From Paramesorhizobium salinisoli (GTDB taxonomy: Bacteria; Pseudomonadota; Alphaproteobacteria; Rhizobiales; Rhizobiaceae): a DNA stretch of 64,000 nt. Below are positions 44,582 through 54,096 of this stretch, piece by piece. Below the pieces are notes generated by a model. That model saw only the letters and a list, made by a program, of their open reading frames with translations, had not been told where the DNA came from and did no database searches. The translations under genes and the position numbers were made by a program. The stretch spans positions 1-64,000 of the forward strand of contig NZ_QOZG01000008.1 in the NCBI RefSeq assembly GCF_003335045.1, in the 5' to 3' direction. The stretch's first letter is position 1. Each line of letters opens with the position of its first letter.

Positions 44582-46192
44582 ATGAAAGAGACCGGCATCC
44601 GCAATGCGGCCGCTTCCATCATCAGTTCAGGACTGAAGGATATCTCCGCAGTCTTTTACAATCTCGGGCCAGCACAGCTTTACGAGGAAGCGATTCGCCG
44701 GGGCGAGGCGGAACTCACCGCCCATGGCGCTCTGGTCGCCAGAACCGGGCAGCACACTGGCCGCTCGGCACAAGACAAGTTCATCGTTCGCGATGTCGAT
44801 ACCGACAATCAGGTCTGGTGGGACAACAACAAGGCGATGAGCCGCGAAGCCTTCGATACGCTCCACGCCGATTTCATCGCGCATGCTGGGGGCAAGGAAC
44901 TTTTCGTGCAGGATCTGATCGGCGGGGCCGATGTCCAGTACAGCCTGCGCACTCGCGTCATCACCGAATATGCCTGGCATTCGCTGTTCATCCGCAATCT
45001 GCTGATCCGCCCTGGTGCGAGCGAACTTCTTTCCTTCGTGCCCGAGATGACCATCATCGACCTGCCATCCTTCCGCGCCGATCCCAAGCGCCATGGCTGC
45101 CGCAGCGAAACGATCATCGCGGTCGATCTCACCCGCATGATCGTGCTGATCGGCGGAACATCCTACGCGGGCGAAATGAAGAAATCCGTCTTCACCGCGC
45201 TCAACTACATCCTGCCGCCCAAGGGCGTCATGCCGATGCATTGCTCCGCCAACCAGGATTCGGACGGTGATTCGGCGATTTTCTTCGGCCTGTCCGGCAC
45301 CGGCAAGACAACGCTCTCAGCCGATCCGAAGCGCACGCTGATCGGCGATGACGAACATGGCTGGGGAGCGGAAGGCGTATTCAATTTCGAGGGCGGCTGC
45401 TATGCCAAGACGATCCGGCTTTCCGCAGAGGCCGAGCCGGAAATCTTCGCCACCACGCGGCGGTTCGGCACGGTCCTCGAAAACGTGGTGCTCGACCGCG
45501 ACCGCGTGCCGGATTTCAACGACGGGTCGCTGACCGAAAATACGCGCTGCGCCTATCCGCTGGATTTCATTCCCAATGCAAGCGCCACAGGGAAGGCGGG
45601 CCAGCCCAGGAACATCATCATGCTGACAGCGGATGCCTTCGGCGTGCTGCCGCCGATCGCCCGGCTGACGCCGGCGCAGGCGATGTACCATTTCCTGTCC
45701 GGCTACACCGCGAAGGTGGCCGGAACGGAAAAGGGCGTCACCGAGCCGGAAGCGACATTTTCGACCTGCTTCGGCGCGCCGTTCATGCCGCGCCATCCCT
45801 CCGAATACGGCAATCTGCTGCGCCGGCTCATCGCCGAACACGGGGTGGATTGTTGGCTGGTCAACACCGGCTGGACAGGGGGAGCCTACGGCGTGGGCAG
45901 CCGCATGCCGATCAAGGCGACCCGGGCGCTTCTGACCGCAGCCCTCGACGGATCCTTGAAGAACGCCGAATTCCGCATCGATGCGAATTTCGGCTTCGCG
46001 GTGCCGGTTGCAGTCCCCGGCATTGACACGGCCATTCTCGATCCGCGCTCCACCTGGGCCGACAAAGCGGCCTATGATGCGCAGGCGGCGAAGCTCGTTG
46101 AAATGTTCGTTGCCAATTTCGGCAAGTTCGAAAACCATGTCGATGGCGAGGTGAGGGGCGCGGCTCCCGGGTTTGCGCTCGCAGCTGAATAA
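44582..46192 (+). CDS. pckA: Phosphoenolpyruvate carboxykinase (ATP)
   Basis: 536 residues. It converts oxaloacetate and ATP to PEP, CO2 and ADP for gluconeogenesis. Kinase-1a P-loop is [18 protein letters not shown], with LIGDDEHGW (metal site) next and [15 protein letters not shown] just upstream; [15 protein letters not shown] is also conserved. AAGAATGGCGGAG lies before the ATG. Divergent from chvI across the AT-rich region and followed by a strong terminator, so monocistronic. Confidence 0.97.
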   Translation: MKETGIRNAAASIISSGLKDISAVFYNLGPAQLYEEAIRRGEAELTAHGALVARTGQHTGRSAQDKFIVRDVDTDNQVWWDNNKAMSREAFDTLHADFIAHAGGKELFVQDLIGGADVQYSLRTRVITEYAWHSLFIRNLLIRPGASELLSFVPEMTIIDLPSFRADPKRHGCRSETIIAVDLTRMIVLIGGTSYAGEMKKSVFTALNYILPPKGVMPMHCSANQDSDGDSAIFFGLSGTGKTTLSADPKRTLIGDDEHGWGAEGVFNFEGGCYAKTIRLSAEAEPEIFATTRRFGTVLENVVLDRDRVPDFNDGSLTENTRCAYPLDFIPNASATGKAGQPRNIIMLTADAFGVLPPIARLTPAQAMYHFLSGYTAKVAGTEKGVTEPEATFSTCFGAPFMPRHPSEYGNLLRRLIAEHGVDCWLVNTGWTGGAYGVGSRMPIKATRALLTAALDGSLKNAEFRIDANFGFAVPVAVPGIDTAILDPRSTWADKAAYDAQAAKLVEMFVANFGKFENHVDGEVRGAAPGFALAAE

Positions 46193-46212
46193 TTTCAGGA
46201 ATCAGGGGAGAG

Positions 46213-46240
46213 CCCGGCGGGAAACCGCCGGGTTCTTCTG
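46213..46240 (+). terminator. Intrinsic terminator after pckA
   Basis: CCCGGCGG and CCGCCGGG form a perfect 8-bp stem around GAAA, followed by TTCTTCTG, 21 bp past the stop. Confidence 0.85.
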
Positions 46241-46273
46241 TTCCGTGAAGCCAGATTTGCTATATATGCCTCC

Positions 46274-46711
46274 ATGGAACAAAGTCGGCACCTGATCCGC
46301 ATCAATGGACGCATCTCAATCCACGAGGACGACCTCGAGGAAACGTTCATTCGAGCGGCCGGGCCGGGCGGACAGAACGTCAACAAAGTCTCGACCGCCG
46401 TCCAACTGCGCTTCCGGGCGGCGCAGGCCGGCTTGCCGGACGAGGTGTTCCAGCGGCTCGTCAAGCTTGCCGGACAACGCGCCACCAAGGACGGTGATAT
46501 TCTCATCGAGGCCAACCGCTACCGCACACAGGAACGCAACCGCTCCGATGCCCGCGAGCGTCTTGTCGCGCTGGTCGCCAAAGCTGCCGAACCACCGCCG
46601 CCGCCACGCAAGAAGACAAGACCGACGAAAGGTGCTGTCGAACGGCGTCTCAAGGCGAAGTCCGGCCGTTCCGACGTTAAGAAAATGCGCGGGCGGGTCA
46701 CCGGCGATTAG
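46274..46711 (+). CDS. arfB: Alternative ribosome-rescue factor ArfB
   Basis: 145 residues. The catalytic GGQ (32-34) is in IRAAGPGGQNVNKVSTAVQL, and the tail is basic with a Pro stretch (about 107-145, PPPPPRKKTRPTKG and KKMRGRV), the part that enters the empty mRNA channel. The size and single RF1-like domain fit ArfB/YaeJ (ICT1 in mitochondria) rather than a full release factor. It frees stalled ribosomes lacking a stop codon. Its TAG stop abuts a palindromic repeat. Confidence 0.92.
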   Translation: MEQSRHLIRINGRISIHEDDLEETFIRAAGPGGQNVNKVSTAVQLRFRAAQAGLPDEVFQRLVKLAGQRATKDGDILIEANRYRTQERNRSDARERLVALVAKAAEPPPPPRKKTRPTKGAVERRLKAKSGRSDVKKMRGRVTGD

Positions 46712-46860
46712 AGCAGTTGCTGTTCTGATTTGAACGGGGGACATAATTTAATCCTTGCCTTGCGCAAGCCCCGACGGGAAACCTCATGCTTTTCTTGGAA
46801 AACCTCTCGCTTTTCCGGAAACTGCAATGCAGTTTTCCTGAACTTGCTCGACCAACTGCT
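46710..46860. repeat. Composite palindromic repeat after arfB
   Basis: Outer arms AGCAGTTG (46712-46719) and CAACTGCT (46853-46860) bracket about 130 bp with GGGAAACCTCATGCTTTTC and GGAAAACCTCTCGCTTTTCC units, and a GGAAACTGCAATGCAGTTTTCC hairpin-like core (46817-46838). Same sequence style as the 56551 element. It starts at the arfB stop (TAGAGCAG). Confidence 0.6.
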
Positions 46861-46927
46861 TTTCATTTTGGCATTTAAGTGCAAAATCATTGCGGGATGA
46901 TTTGAAACGACCAAGGAGACTGGAAGA

Positions 46928-47377
46928 ATGAGCATATTCGATTTTGTCAAATCAGTTGGAGCCAAGCTGGGCATGGGTGACGGTGCCCCGACGGCCGACG
47001 ATTTGAAGAACGGACTCGATTCGCACAATCTCGGAACGAGCGGCGTGCAGGTGGCCGTCAATGGCGACAAGGCTGTCCTGCAAGGCAGCGTAAGCGACCA
47101 GTCGACATTCGAAAAGGCTGTTGTCGCGGTCGGGAACACGCTCGGAGTTTCCAAAGTCGATGCGTCGGGCCTGAAGGTGGGCAGCGCCGCTCCCGCCCAG
47201 GAACCGGTCTTCTATACGGTCAAGAAGGGCGACAATCTCTGGAAGATAGCAGAAGCCCAGTATGGCAAGGGCAATGGCGCGAAGAACAATCTGATTTTCG
47301 AAGCCAACAAGCCGATGCTCAGCAGTCCGGACAAGATTTATCCGGGCCAGGTGCTGCGCATTCCGCCGCTGGGCTGA
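46928..47377 (+). CDS. kbp: BON-LysM domain protein (Kbp/YgaU-like)
   Basis: 149 residues, the same length as E. coli Kbp. A BON domain (about 20-85, with VQVAVNGDKAVLQGSVSD) is followed by a LysM domain (about 95-148, with YTVKKGDNLWKIAEAQYG and IYPGQVLRIPPL). There is no signal peptide, as in Kbp, which is a cytoplasmic potassium-binding protein in E. coli. Gene name is by similarity; role in K+ sensing is inferred. AAGGAGAC lies before the ATG. Confidence 0.88.
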   Translation: MSIFDFVKSVGAKLGMGDGAPTADDLKNGLDSHNLGTSGVQVAVNGDKAVLQGSVSDQSTFEKAVVAVGNTLGVSKVDASGLKVGSAAPAQEPVFYTVKKGDNLWKIAEAQYGKGNGAKNNLIFEANKPMLSSPDKIYPGQVLRIPPLG

Positions 47378-47445
47378 TTTCGGCAGGCAAGGCGCGGATT
47401 GGCATCAATTCGCGCCTGCAACGCTTGCATTCGAGTTTACGCATC

Positions 47446-48060
47446 ATGACGGATCTGCCAACCGGTCTGCGCTATCTTCCGGACTACTTCGATCGCACGG
47501 GGCAGCAAACGCTGGTCGAAGCGATCAGAAACATCGTCACGGAAGCCCCGCTCTTCATCCCGACCATGCCTAAGACCGGGAAGGAGATGAGCGTGCTGAT
47601 GACCAATTGCGGTCCTCTGGGCTGGGTTACGGACAAGGAACGCGGCTATCGCTATCAGGCAATGCATCCGGCAACGGGACGCCCATGGCCGGCTATTCCT
47701 GAAATGCTGCTGGCGCTATGGCGCGACGTTTCCGACTATCCCGATCCACCCGAAGCCTGCCTGATCAATTTCTATTCGGCTTCAGCCAAGATGGGCCTGC
47801 ACCAGGACAGCGACGAAAGCGAATTCAAGGCGCCTGTGGTTTCCGTCTCGCTGGGCGATAGCTGCCTTTTCCGCGTGGGCGGCACGAAGCGGGGCGATCC
47901 GACACAATCCTTCCGGCTGAAAAGCGGCGATGTGGTCGTGCTCGGTGGCGAGGCGCGGCTCGCCTTTCATGGCGTAGACCGCATCTATCCCTCCACCTCG
48001 ACATTGCTGAAGAATGGCGGACGGATCAACCTGACCCTGCGCCGGGTGACAAAGGCTTGA
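47446..48060 (+). CDS. alkB: AlkB, alpha-ketoglutarate-dependent DNA dealkylase
   Basis: 204 residues. The Fe(II) ligands are His119, Asp121 (GLHQDSDE) and His175 (LAFHGVDRI), with the 2-oxoglutarate Arg in GGRINLTLRR (193-200). NFYSASAKMGLHQD is the AlkB hallmark. It removes 1-methyladenine and 3-methylcytosine by oxidation. Start taken at the ATG of MTDLPTG; a TTG seven codons earlier is possible and neither has a strong ribosome site. Not linked to ada in this genome, unlike E. coli. Confidence 0.93.
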   Translation: MTDLPTGLRYLPDYFDRTGQQTLVEAIRNIVTEAPLFIPTMPKTGKEMSVLMTNCGPLGWVTDKERGYRYQAMHPATGRPWPAIPEMLLALWRDVSDYPDPPEACLINFYSASAKMGLHQDSDESEFKAPVVSVSLGDSCLFRVGGTKRGDPTQSFRLKSGDVVVLGGEARLAFHGVDRIYPSTSTLLKNGGRINLTLRRVTKA

Positions 48061-48105
48061 GACGGGAAACGACGCGTCGAAACAGAACCGCTAACGCGGG
48101 CAGAT

Positions 48106-49074
48106 TTAAATCTTCCTCAGCGCCACTTCCTCGACCAGATGGTTGTTGCCCTTGCGCAGGATCAGGTCGGCGCGCGGGCGGGTGGGCAGGATATTCTCTT
48201 TCAGATTCTTCAGATTGATATTGTTCCACAGCCCGTCGGCCATGGAGAGCGCGGCCTCCTCGGAAAGCTGGGAGTAGCGGTGGAAGAAGGACTGCGGGTC
48301 GCGGAAGGCGGTCTCTCGCAGCCGCATGAAGCGGTCGGCATACCATTTGCGGATCTGCGCGGTTTCCGCATCGATATAGATGGAGAAATCGAAGAAGTCG
48401 GAGACGAAAGGCACCATCTTGCCGTCCTCGGGCAAATCGCGGACCTGCAGCACGTTGATGCCTTCGAAAATCAGGATATCGGGGCGATCGATGGTGACAT
48501 GTTCGCCGGGGACCACATCATAGGTCAGGTGCGAATAGACGGGAGCGCGGACATTGCTCATCCCCGCCTTGATCGAGGAGAGAAAACGCAGGACAGCACC
48601 GACATCGTAGCTGTCTGGAAACCCCTTGCGCTCCATCAAGTTTTCGGCGCGCAGGACGGCATTGGGATAGAGAAAGCCGTCGGTCGTCACCAGATCGACC
48701 TTGGGGCTGGAGGGCCAGCGGGCGAGAAGCTCTTTCAGAACGCGTGCGGTCGTTGATTTTCCGACCGCGACCGAACCGGCGATACCAATGATGAACGGCG
48801 TCTTCACCGCATCGTCCATGTTGAGGAATTGCTGGCGCTGGCGGAACAGAAGCTGGCTAGCCTCGACATGGGCCGAGAGAAGCCGCGACAGCGAGAGATA
48901 GATGCGTCGCACCTCGTCGAGGTCGATCGGGTCGCCCAGCGAGCGCAGCCGCTTGACCTCGTCATAGGTCAATGTCAGCGGCGTATCGGCACGAAACTCC
49001 GCCCATTCATCCGCTGAAAACAGGCGATAGGGCGAATATTTGCTGGGGCTGAGCTGATCCATGGATTCCCACAT
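48106..49074 (-). CDS. coaA: Pantothenate kinase type I
   Basis: 322 residues. P-loop [18 protein letters not shown] near residue 98, then [13 protein letters not shown] and [23 protein letters not shown]. This is the feedback-inhibited CoaA type that starts CoA synthesis. It is the last gene of the minus-strand his run, 11 bp after hisE. Another CoA gene, coaE, lies at 61.8 kb. Confidence 0.96.
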   Translation of the reverse strand: MWESMDQLSPSKYSPYRLFSADEWAEFRADTPLTLTYDEVKRLRSLGDPIDLDEVRRIYLSLSRLLSAHVEASQLLFRQRQQFLNMDDAVKTPFIIGIAGSVAVGKSTTARVLKELLARWPSSPKVDLVTTDGFLYPNAVLRAENLMERKGFPDSYDVGAVLRFLSSIKAGMSNVRAPVYSHLTYDVVPGEHVTIDRPDILIFEGINVLQVRDLPEDGKMVPFVSDFFDFSIYIDAETAQIRKWYADRFMRLRETAFRDPQSFFHRYSQLSEEAALSMADGLWNNINLKNLKENILPTRPRADLILRKGNNHLVEEVALRKI

Positions 49075-49085
49075 GAGAGCGCGAC

Positions 49086-49409
49086 TCAGGAGGTCTTGCG
49101 TCCGGCCTTTTCCTCAAGGCCGGATTGCGTGGTGCGCCGTTCCAGTTCAGCCAGAACAGTTGAAAGCTCGACGCCGGAAATCTTCCAGACGACCAGGAGA
49201 TGGTAGAGGAGGTCGGCGCTTTCGGCGACGACGCCGTCCTTGTCCCCGGATACGGCAGCGATCACCGTTTCAACAGCTTCCTCGCCCAGCTTCTGGGCGG
49301 CCTTGGCCGTGCCCTTGGCAATGAGGCTTGCCGTATAGGACGAACCGTCCGTGGCGCTGGCGCGTTCCGCTACGATGCGCTCCAAATCCCCAAGGGTGAA
49401 ATCAGTCAT
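49086..49409 (-). CDS. hisE: Phosphoribosyl-ATP pyrophosphatase
   Basis: 107 residues, an all-alpha MazG-like fold. [34 protein letters not shown] has the Glu and Asp metal ligands. Second step of histidine synthesis; here a stand-alone HisE, not a HisIE fusion. The start is the ATG of [10 protein letters not shown]; the frame runs 16 codons upstream. It follows hisF after 54 bp. Confidence 0.95.
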   Translation of the reverse strand: MTDFTLGDLERIVAERASATDGSSYTASLIAKGTAKAAQKLGEEAVETVIAAVSGDKDGVVAESADLLYHLLVVWKISGVELSTVLAELERRTTQSGLEEKAGRKTS

Positions 49410-49463
49410 CTGTCCTCCCGCCCGGATTGGACGCGCTCGGATAAGGCATTCGATCATCTGGGA

Positions 49464-50249
49464 TCATGCGGTGGGATCGAGCCGCATGGGAATTCCAGCT
49501 TCCGCCATATAGCGCTTAGCCTCACCGATCGTATAGGTGCCGAAGTGAAAAATCGATGCGGCGAGAACCGCCGTCGCGTGGCCATCGCGAACGCCCGATA
49601 CCAGATGATCGAGATCGCCGACGCCGCCCGAAGCGATGACCGGCGCACGGACGGCATCGGCAACGGCCCGCGTCAGCGCGATATCGTAACCAGCCTTGGT
49701 GCCGTCGCGGTCCATCGAGGTCAGCAGGAGTTCTCCCGCGCCGAGATCAACGACCCTTTGAGCGAATTCGATGGCATCGATGCCTGTCGCCTGGCGCCCG
49801 CCATGGGTGAATATCTCCCAGCGGTCCGCCTCGCCGGGCGCGGAAACCTTCTTGGCGTCGATCGCCACCACGATGCACTGGTTGCCGAACTTGTCGGCGG
49901 CCTCGGCGACGAAATCCGGATTTTTCACCGCTGCGGTATTGATCGACACCTTGTCGGCGCCGGCCAGCAGGAGCTTGCGAATATCGGAAACGGCCCGCAC
50001 TCCGCCACCGACGGTCAGCGGCATGAAACATTGCTCCGCCGTGCGCGCCACCACATCGAAGATCGTCTCGCGATTTTCGGAGGAAGCGGTGATGTCGAGA
50101 AAGCAGAGCTCGTCCGCGCCGGCGGCATCATAGGCCTTCGCCGCCTCGACCGGATCGCCCGCATCGATCAGATCGACAAAATTGACGCCCTTGACGACAC
50201 GGCCGTCCTTGACGTCGAGACAGGGGATAACGCGAGCTTTAAGGGTCAT
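49464..50249 (-). CDS. hisF: Imidazole glycerol phosphate synthase subunit HisF
   Basis: 261 residues, (beta/alpha)8 barrel. Catalytic Asp in [19 protein letters not shown] and Asp in [13 protein letters not shown] are present, with phosphate loops [10 protein letters not shown] and [10 protein letters not shown]. It uses ammonia from HisH to form IGP and AICAR. The ATG overlaps the hisA stop by 4 nt. Confidence 0.96.
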   Translation of the reverse strand: MTLKARVIPCLDVKDGRVVKGVNFVDLIDAGDPVEAAKAYDAAGADELCFLDITASSENRETIFDVVARTAEQCFMPLTVGGGVRAVSDIRKLLLAGADKVSINTAAVKNPDFVAEAADKFGNQCIVVAIDAKKVSAPGEADRWEIFTHGGRQATGIDAIEFAQRVVDLGAGELLLTSMDRDGTKAGYDIALTRAVADAVRAPVIASGGVGDLDHLVSGVRDGHATAVLAASIFHFGTYTIGEAKRYMAEAGIPMRLDPTA

Positions 50250-50989
50250 GCCGCACGCTCCTTTGCCTGGCGCAACATTGCCAGTGCTTCTGCCGGATCG
50301 ATGCGCCCGTCATAAAGCGCGCGGCCACTAATGGCGCCTTCGAGCTTGGTAGCAAATGGCTTTGTCATGCGTCGGATATCCTCGATCGAGGCTAGGCCAC
50401 CGGAGGCTATGACGGGGATGGAGACCGCATCGGCCAGTGACAAGGTGGATTCCCAGTTGATCCCGGCCAGGACGCCGTCCCGGTCGATATCGGTGTAGAT
50501 GATCGCCGCGACGCCTGCGCCTTCGAATTTTCGGGCAAGCTCGATGACGCCGAGCTCGGAGGCTTCGGCCCAGCCCTCGACGGCGACCTTGCCGCCCTTG
50601 GCGTCGATCCCGACGGCGATCTTGCCGGGAAACTTTTTGCAGGCTTCGATGACCAGTGCCGGATCGCGCACAGCGACGGTGCCAAGGATGACGCGCGCCA
50701 GCCCCTTCGACAGCCAGCTTTCGATATGCGCAAGCGTGCGGATGCCGCCGCCGAGCTGTACAGGGTTCTTCGTCGCCTTGAGGATCGCCTCGACCGCCGC
50801 GCCATTAACGCTCGTGCCAGCGAATGCGCCGTTCAGATCGACCACATGCAGCCATTCGAAACCCTGCTCCTCGAAGGTTTTTGCCTGCGCGGCGGGGTCG
50901 GAATTGTAGACAGTCGCCTGTTCCATGTCGCCAAGCTTCAGGCGCACGCACTGGCCGTCTTTCAAATCAATGGCGGGAAAGAGGATCAT
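50246..50989 (-). CDS. hisA: ProFAR isomerase HisA
   Basis: 247 residues, HisA barrel homologous to His[17 protein letters not shown] with the catalytic Asp near the N-terminus and [15 protein letters not shown] with the second Asp. Phosphate loop [13 protein letters not shown]. It performs the Amadori rearrangement in the fourth step. I chose the ATG at 50989, preceded by AAGTGGAAG; a GTG three codons earlier is possible. It overlaps hisH by 4 nt. Confidence 0.95.
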   Translation of the reverse strand: MILFPAIDLKDGQCVRLKLGDMEQATVYNSDPAAQAKTFEEQGFEWLHVVDLNGAFAGTSVNGAAVEAILKATKNPVQLGGGIRTLAHIESWLSKGLARVILGTVAVRDPALVIEACKKFPGKIAVGIDAKGGKVAVEGWAEASELGVIELARKFEGAGVAAIIYTDIDRDGVLAGINWESTLSLADAVSIPVIASGGLASIEDIRRMTKPFATKLEGAISGRALYDGRIDPAEALAMLRQAKERAA

Positions 50990-51636
50990 GGCTTCCACTT
51001 CAGGAAATTGGCGATGAGGGCCAGGCCGAGCGCCTGGCTCTTTTCGGGGTGGAACTGCGTGCCCGCCAGATTGCCATGCGCGACGGCGGCGGTGATCGGG
51101 CCGCCATAATCCGTGGTCGCCAGGATGTCACCGGGATTTTCGGCATCGAGCATATAGGAATGGACGAAATAGGCGTGCAGCCCGTCCGGACCGGTCCTGA
51201 TCCCCTCGAACAGCGGATGGGAATGTTTCACGTGAATCGTGTTCCAGCCGATCTGCGGTATCTTCAGGGCTGGGTCCGACGGCGTCATCTCGCGCACGTC
51301 GCCCTTGATCCAGCCAAAGCCTTCCGTGATCGTCTTTTCCAGTCCGCGTGACGACATCAGTTGCATTCCGACGCAGATACCGAGGAAGGGGCGGGCTTTT
51401 TCGATCGCCACTTCCCGCACGGCCTCAGCCATACCTTGCACGGCGTCGAGCCCGCGACGGCAATCCGCATAGGCGCCGACGCCCGGCAGGACGATGCGAT
51501 CTGCCGTCCGCACCCGCTCGGCGTCGGCGGTGAGTTCGATCTCAGCATCGACGCCGCTTTCGCGAGCGGCGCGCTCAAAGGCCTTGCTTGCGGAGCGAAG
51601 GTTGCCGGAGCCGTAATCGATGATGGCGACACGCAT
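50986..51636 (-). CDS. hisH: Imidazole glycerol phosphate synthase glutaminase HisH
   Basis: 216 residues, class I glutamine amidotransferase. Catalytic Cys88 ([12 protein letters not shown]), and His/Glu in [10 protein letters not shown] complete the triad; [11 protein letters not shown] forms the oxyanion region. It feeds ammonia to HisF. The ATG of [12 protein letters not shown] is the family start; the frame continues 44 codons upstream into the DUF2628 gene. The DUF2628 gene ends 4 bp upstream. Confidence 0.95.
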   Translation of the reverse strand: MRVAIIDYGSGNLRSASKAFERAARESGVDAEIELTADAERVRTADRIVLPGVGAYADCRRGLDAVQGMAEAVREVAIEKARPFLGICVGMQLMSSRGLEKTITEGFGWIKGDVREMTPSDPALKIPQIGWNTIHVKHSHPLFEGIRTGPDGLHAYFVHSYMLDAENPGDILATTDYGGPITAAVAHGNLAGTQFHPEKSQALGLALIANFLKWKP

Positions 51637-51640
51637 GGGC

Positions 51641-52144
51641 TCAGTTTCCTCTGGGGTAGCCGACGAGGCCGACCGTTCCGCCCGGCGGGGAGAAGACGGG
51701 AAGAGCCGGCCTTTCGGCCCGCGCGGCGGGAACAGGGGTCGCGGTCGATGTCTCATTGCCAGAAACATCTTCCGCGAAATAGCGGATTTCAGCCTCGGCC
51801 CGATCAGATGCCTCGATCACGCCCTTTTCGGTATAGCCACGGCGTCGGAGCGCAGCGAGGCGCCAGTTGCTGCCTTCCAACGCGACCAGTATCGATACCA
51901 GAAAAGACAGGACAGCGGCGGGGGCTCCGATATTCCAGTGTTCGCCGGCCAATCCCAATGCAACGGCTGCAGCAAGAACGAGCGCCGCCTCGAACCAAAG
52001 CCTGTAGATCAGGAGCCATGGGAAAGGCAGGATAAGCGCCATGACCGAGAAGCCGTCTCGGACGAAAAGGGTTCGTTCCGCCGCATTCGCGCCGGCTTTT
52101 GCCTTTCGTGCTTCCGGAGGCTCCATGATGACGAAGCTTGCCAT
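51641..52144 (-). CDS. DUF2628 membrane protein inside the his operon
   Basis: 167 residues. Two or three membrane segments (about 33-53, [21 protein letters not shown]; 53-90, [15 protein letters not shown] and [19 protein letters not shown]) are followed by [25 protein letters not shown]. This matches the DUF2628 pattern (a basic, Gly-containing tail after the last helix). Function unknown. It sits between hisB and hisH with 4 bp to hisH, so it is co-transcribed with histidine genes, an arrangement I recall from other Rhizobiales. The C-terminal 40 residues are Pro/Ala-rich and probably disordered. Confidence 0.78.
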   Translation of the reverse strand: MASFVIMEPPEARKAKAGANAAERTLFVRDGFSVMALILPFPWLLIYRLWFEAALVLAAAVALGLAGEHWNIGAPAAVLSFLVSILVALEGSNWRLAALRRRGYTEKGVIEASDRAEAEIRYFAEDVSGNETSTATPVPAARAERPALPVFSPPGGTVGLVGYPRGN

Positions 52145-52163
52145 GACTCAATTCCTTCGATTC

Positions 52164-52211
52164 AGCAGGACCTGCTCCGAAAACCGATGTCGGCTTTTCG
52201 GAAATCCTGCT
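52164..52211. repeat. Rhizobial palindromic repeat between hisB and DUF2628 gene
   Basis: 48 bp with outer arms AGCAGGA / TCCTGCT and inner CCGAAAACCGA / TCGGCTTTTCGG. It ends at 52211, the first base of the hisB stop codon on the opposite strand (52211-52213). It belongs to the same family as the copies at 23858, 38376 and 63907. Confidence 0.72.
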
Positions 52212-52819
52212 TAGCCCTTCAGCGTTCCCTTGGTCGAGGGGATCGCGTCCTTCTGGCGCGGGTCCGTCTCGATCGCCATCCTGAGCGCGCGCGCGACTGC
52301 CTTGAAGCAGGTCTCGGCGATATGGTGATTGTTGGCGCCATAATGGTTGGCGACATGCAGCGTGATCCCTGCATTCTGCGCCAGCGCATGGAAGAACTCG
52401 CGCACCAGCTCGGTATCAAAAGTACCGATCTTCGGAGCCGAGAATTCCACCTGCCAGACGAGGAACGGTCGGCCAGACACATCAAGGGCGGCGCGCGTCA
52501 GCGTCTCGTCCATGGCAAGGTCGATCGAGGCATAGCGCATGATGCCGCGCCGCTCACCCAGCGCCTTGGCGATAGCCTGGCCGATGGCGATACCGGTATC
52601 CTCGACGGTATGGTGATCGTCGATATGCAGATCGCCTTTGGCGGCAATCTTCATGTCGATCAACGAATGGCGCGAAAGCTGCTCCAGCATATGGTCGAAG
52701 AAGCCGACCCCGGTGACGATGTCGAATATACCGGTGCCGTCCAGATCGACCGAAACGGCGATGCTGGTTTCCTTCGTCGTGCGTTCGACCGACGCAACGC
52801 GGCTGCTGCTCGAGGCCAT
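52211..52819 (-). CDS. hisB: Imidazoleglycerol-phosphate dehydratase
   Basis: 202 residues, monofunctional HisB without the phosphatase domain. Mn-binding repeats are [28 protein letters not shown] and [11 protein letters not shown]. It catalyses the sixth step. Two ATGs lie close (52825 and 52819), with GGCAGCGAG upstream; either fits. It is the first gene of hisB-DUF2628-hisH-hisA-hisF-hisE-coaA and is divergent from hslV. Confidence 0.95.
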   Translation of the reverse strand: MASSSSRVASVERTTKETSIAVSVDLDGTGIFDIVTGVGFFDHMLEQLSRHSLIDMKIAAKGDLHIDDHHTVEDTGIAIGQAIAKALGERRGIMRYASIDLAMDETLTRAALDVSGRPFLVWQVEFSAPKIGTFDTELVREFFHALAQNAGITLHVANHYGANNHHIAETCFKAVARALRMAIETDPRQKDAIPSTKGTLKG

Positions 52820-52896
52820 GATCATTCTCGCTGCCTGTTTATCTGGTCCGGGTTCTAGAACAGGTCCAGGATTTTGCCAAACGCTTTGATCAGGCA

Positions 52897-52930
52897 GGAT
52901 GAACGACACAAGTTTGCATTTCGTTCATCC
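52897..52930. promoter_or_regulatory. Perfect inverted repeat between hisB and hslV
   Basis: GGATGAACGA and TCGTTCATCC are perfect 10-bp arms with a 14-nt spacer, in the about 190-bp divergent region. No T-tract follows, so it is not a terminator. It could be an operator for either operon. Regulator unknown. Confidence 0.45.
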
Positions 52931-53009
52931 GATCATACATAGATTGTGAATATGGGGCCCACATTGCCGCCGCTGAAGGGGCGTGAGGGCCTGCAATTAG
53001 GAGCTTCAC

Positions 53010-53570
53010 ATGATCGAACACAATCCCACCACCATTTACGGCACCACTATCGTCACCATCCGCAAGGGCGGAAAGGTGGTGATCGCGGGCGACGGACAGG
53101 TTTCGCTCGGTCAGACGATCATGAAGGGCAATGCCCGCAAGGTGCGCCGCATCGGCAAGGGCAATGTGATCGCCGGTTTCGCGGGCGCGACCGCCGATGC
53201 CTTCACGCTTCTCGAAAGGCTCGAAGCCAAGCTCGAACAATATCCTGACCAGTTGATGCGCGCGTCGGTCGAGCTTGCCAAGGACTGGCGCACCGACCGC
53301 TATCTGCGCCGTCTCGAGGCGATGATGCTCGTCGCCGACAAGCAGGTGACGCTGGCGCTGACCGGTACGGGCGATGTGCTGGAGCCGGAACATGGGGTGA
53401 TGGCGATCGGCTCCGGCGGCAATTATGCGCTCGCCGCGGCGCGCGCGCTCATCGATACAGATATCGATGCGGAGGAAATCGCCCGCAAGGCGATGCAGAT
53501 CGCGGCCGATATCTGTGTCTACACCAACGGCAACATCATCATCGAAACCCTCGATGCCGAACAAGCCTGA
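53010..53570 (+). CDS. hslV: ATP-dependent protease peptidase subunit HslV
   Basis: 186 residues, a proteasome-type Ntn hydrolase. Eleven leading residues precede the catalytic Thr12 ([13 protein letters not shown]), longer than the one-residue leader of E. coli but as seen in alphaproteobacteria. [20 protein letters not shown] is conserved. It forms a double-hexamer barrel with HslU caps. TTAGGAG lies just before the ATG. Its 3' end overlaps the GNAT gene by 17 nt. Confidence 0.96.
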   Translation: MIEHNPTTIYGTTIVTIRKGGKVVIAGDGQVSLGQTIMKGNARKVRRIGKGNVIAGFAGATADAFTLLERLEAKLEQYPDQLMRASVELAKDWRTDRYLRRLEAMMLVADKQVTLALTGTGDVLEPEHGVMAIGSGGNYALAAARALIDTDIDAEEIARKAMQIAADICVYTNGNIIIETLDAEQA

Positions 53571-54096
53571 AGAGATCGGCTTCGTGCCCGTGGAGCCTGG
53601 CCATTATCCGATGCTGCGGAAGTGGCTCACCGAACCGCATGTCAGGGAATGGTGGGGCGATCCCGAGGAAGAGATGGGCTTCATCCGCGACATGGTGGAA
53701 GGGCGCGATACGACCCGGCCGTTCATCATGACGCTGAATGGCGCGCCGCTCGGCTATATCCAGTATTGGTTCCTGGGGCACCACCAGAACGACCAGTGGA
53801 CGAAGGAGCATCCCTGGCTCAAGGAACTGCCGCCGGAAACGGTTGGCGTGGACCTTTCCATAGGCGATCCGGCGAAGCTGTCCATGGGCATCGGCTCGCG
53901 GGCTCTCGGGGCATTCGTCCGCAAGCTCCGCGATGAAGGTCATGAAACCATCATCATAGACCCGGATTGTGAGAACATGCGCGCCGTGCGTGCTTACGCG
54001 AAGGCCGGCTTCAAGCCCGTTCCCCATCTGCAGGGCCGTACGGGCGACACCCTGATCATGCAATACTCCCATCACCCAAACGAGAATCCGATATGA
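53554..54096 (+). CDS. GNAT-family N-acetyltransferase between hslV and hslU
   Basis: 180 residues. [30 protein letters not shown] resembles the N-terminus of aminoglycoside 6'-N-acetyltransferase-like GNATs; [21 protein letters not shown] and [21 protein letters not shown] form the acetyl-CoA-binding and C-terminal motifs. Start at the ATG of MPNKPEEIG, inside the hslV 3' end. It overlaps hslV by 17 nt and hslU by 4 nt, so it is tightly co-translated with the protease. Substrate unknown; the aminoglycoside similarity does not prove resistance. Confidence 0.86.
   Translation: MPNKPEEIGFVPVEPGHYPMLRKWLTEPHVREWWGDPEEEMGFIRDMVEGRDTTRPFIMTLNGAPLGYIQYWFLGHHQNDQWTKEHPWLKELPPETVGVDLSIGDPAKLSMGIGSRALGAFVRKLRDEGHETIIIDPDCENMRAVRAYAKAGFKPVPHLQGRTGDTLIMQYSHHPNENPI

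Noticed and set aside
46708-47154. A 148-codon minus-strand frame across the arfB-kbp gap
   Set aside because: It consists of the palindromic repeat and the antisense of the kbp gene; no domain or ribosome site.
53554-54096. The GNAT gene as an aminoglycoside-resistance determinant
   Set aside because: Only general similarity to AAC(6') is visible, and its position in hslVU with native composition suggests a housekeeping role rather than an acquired resistance gene.
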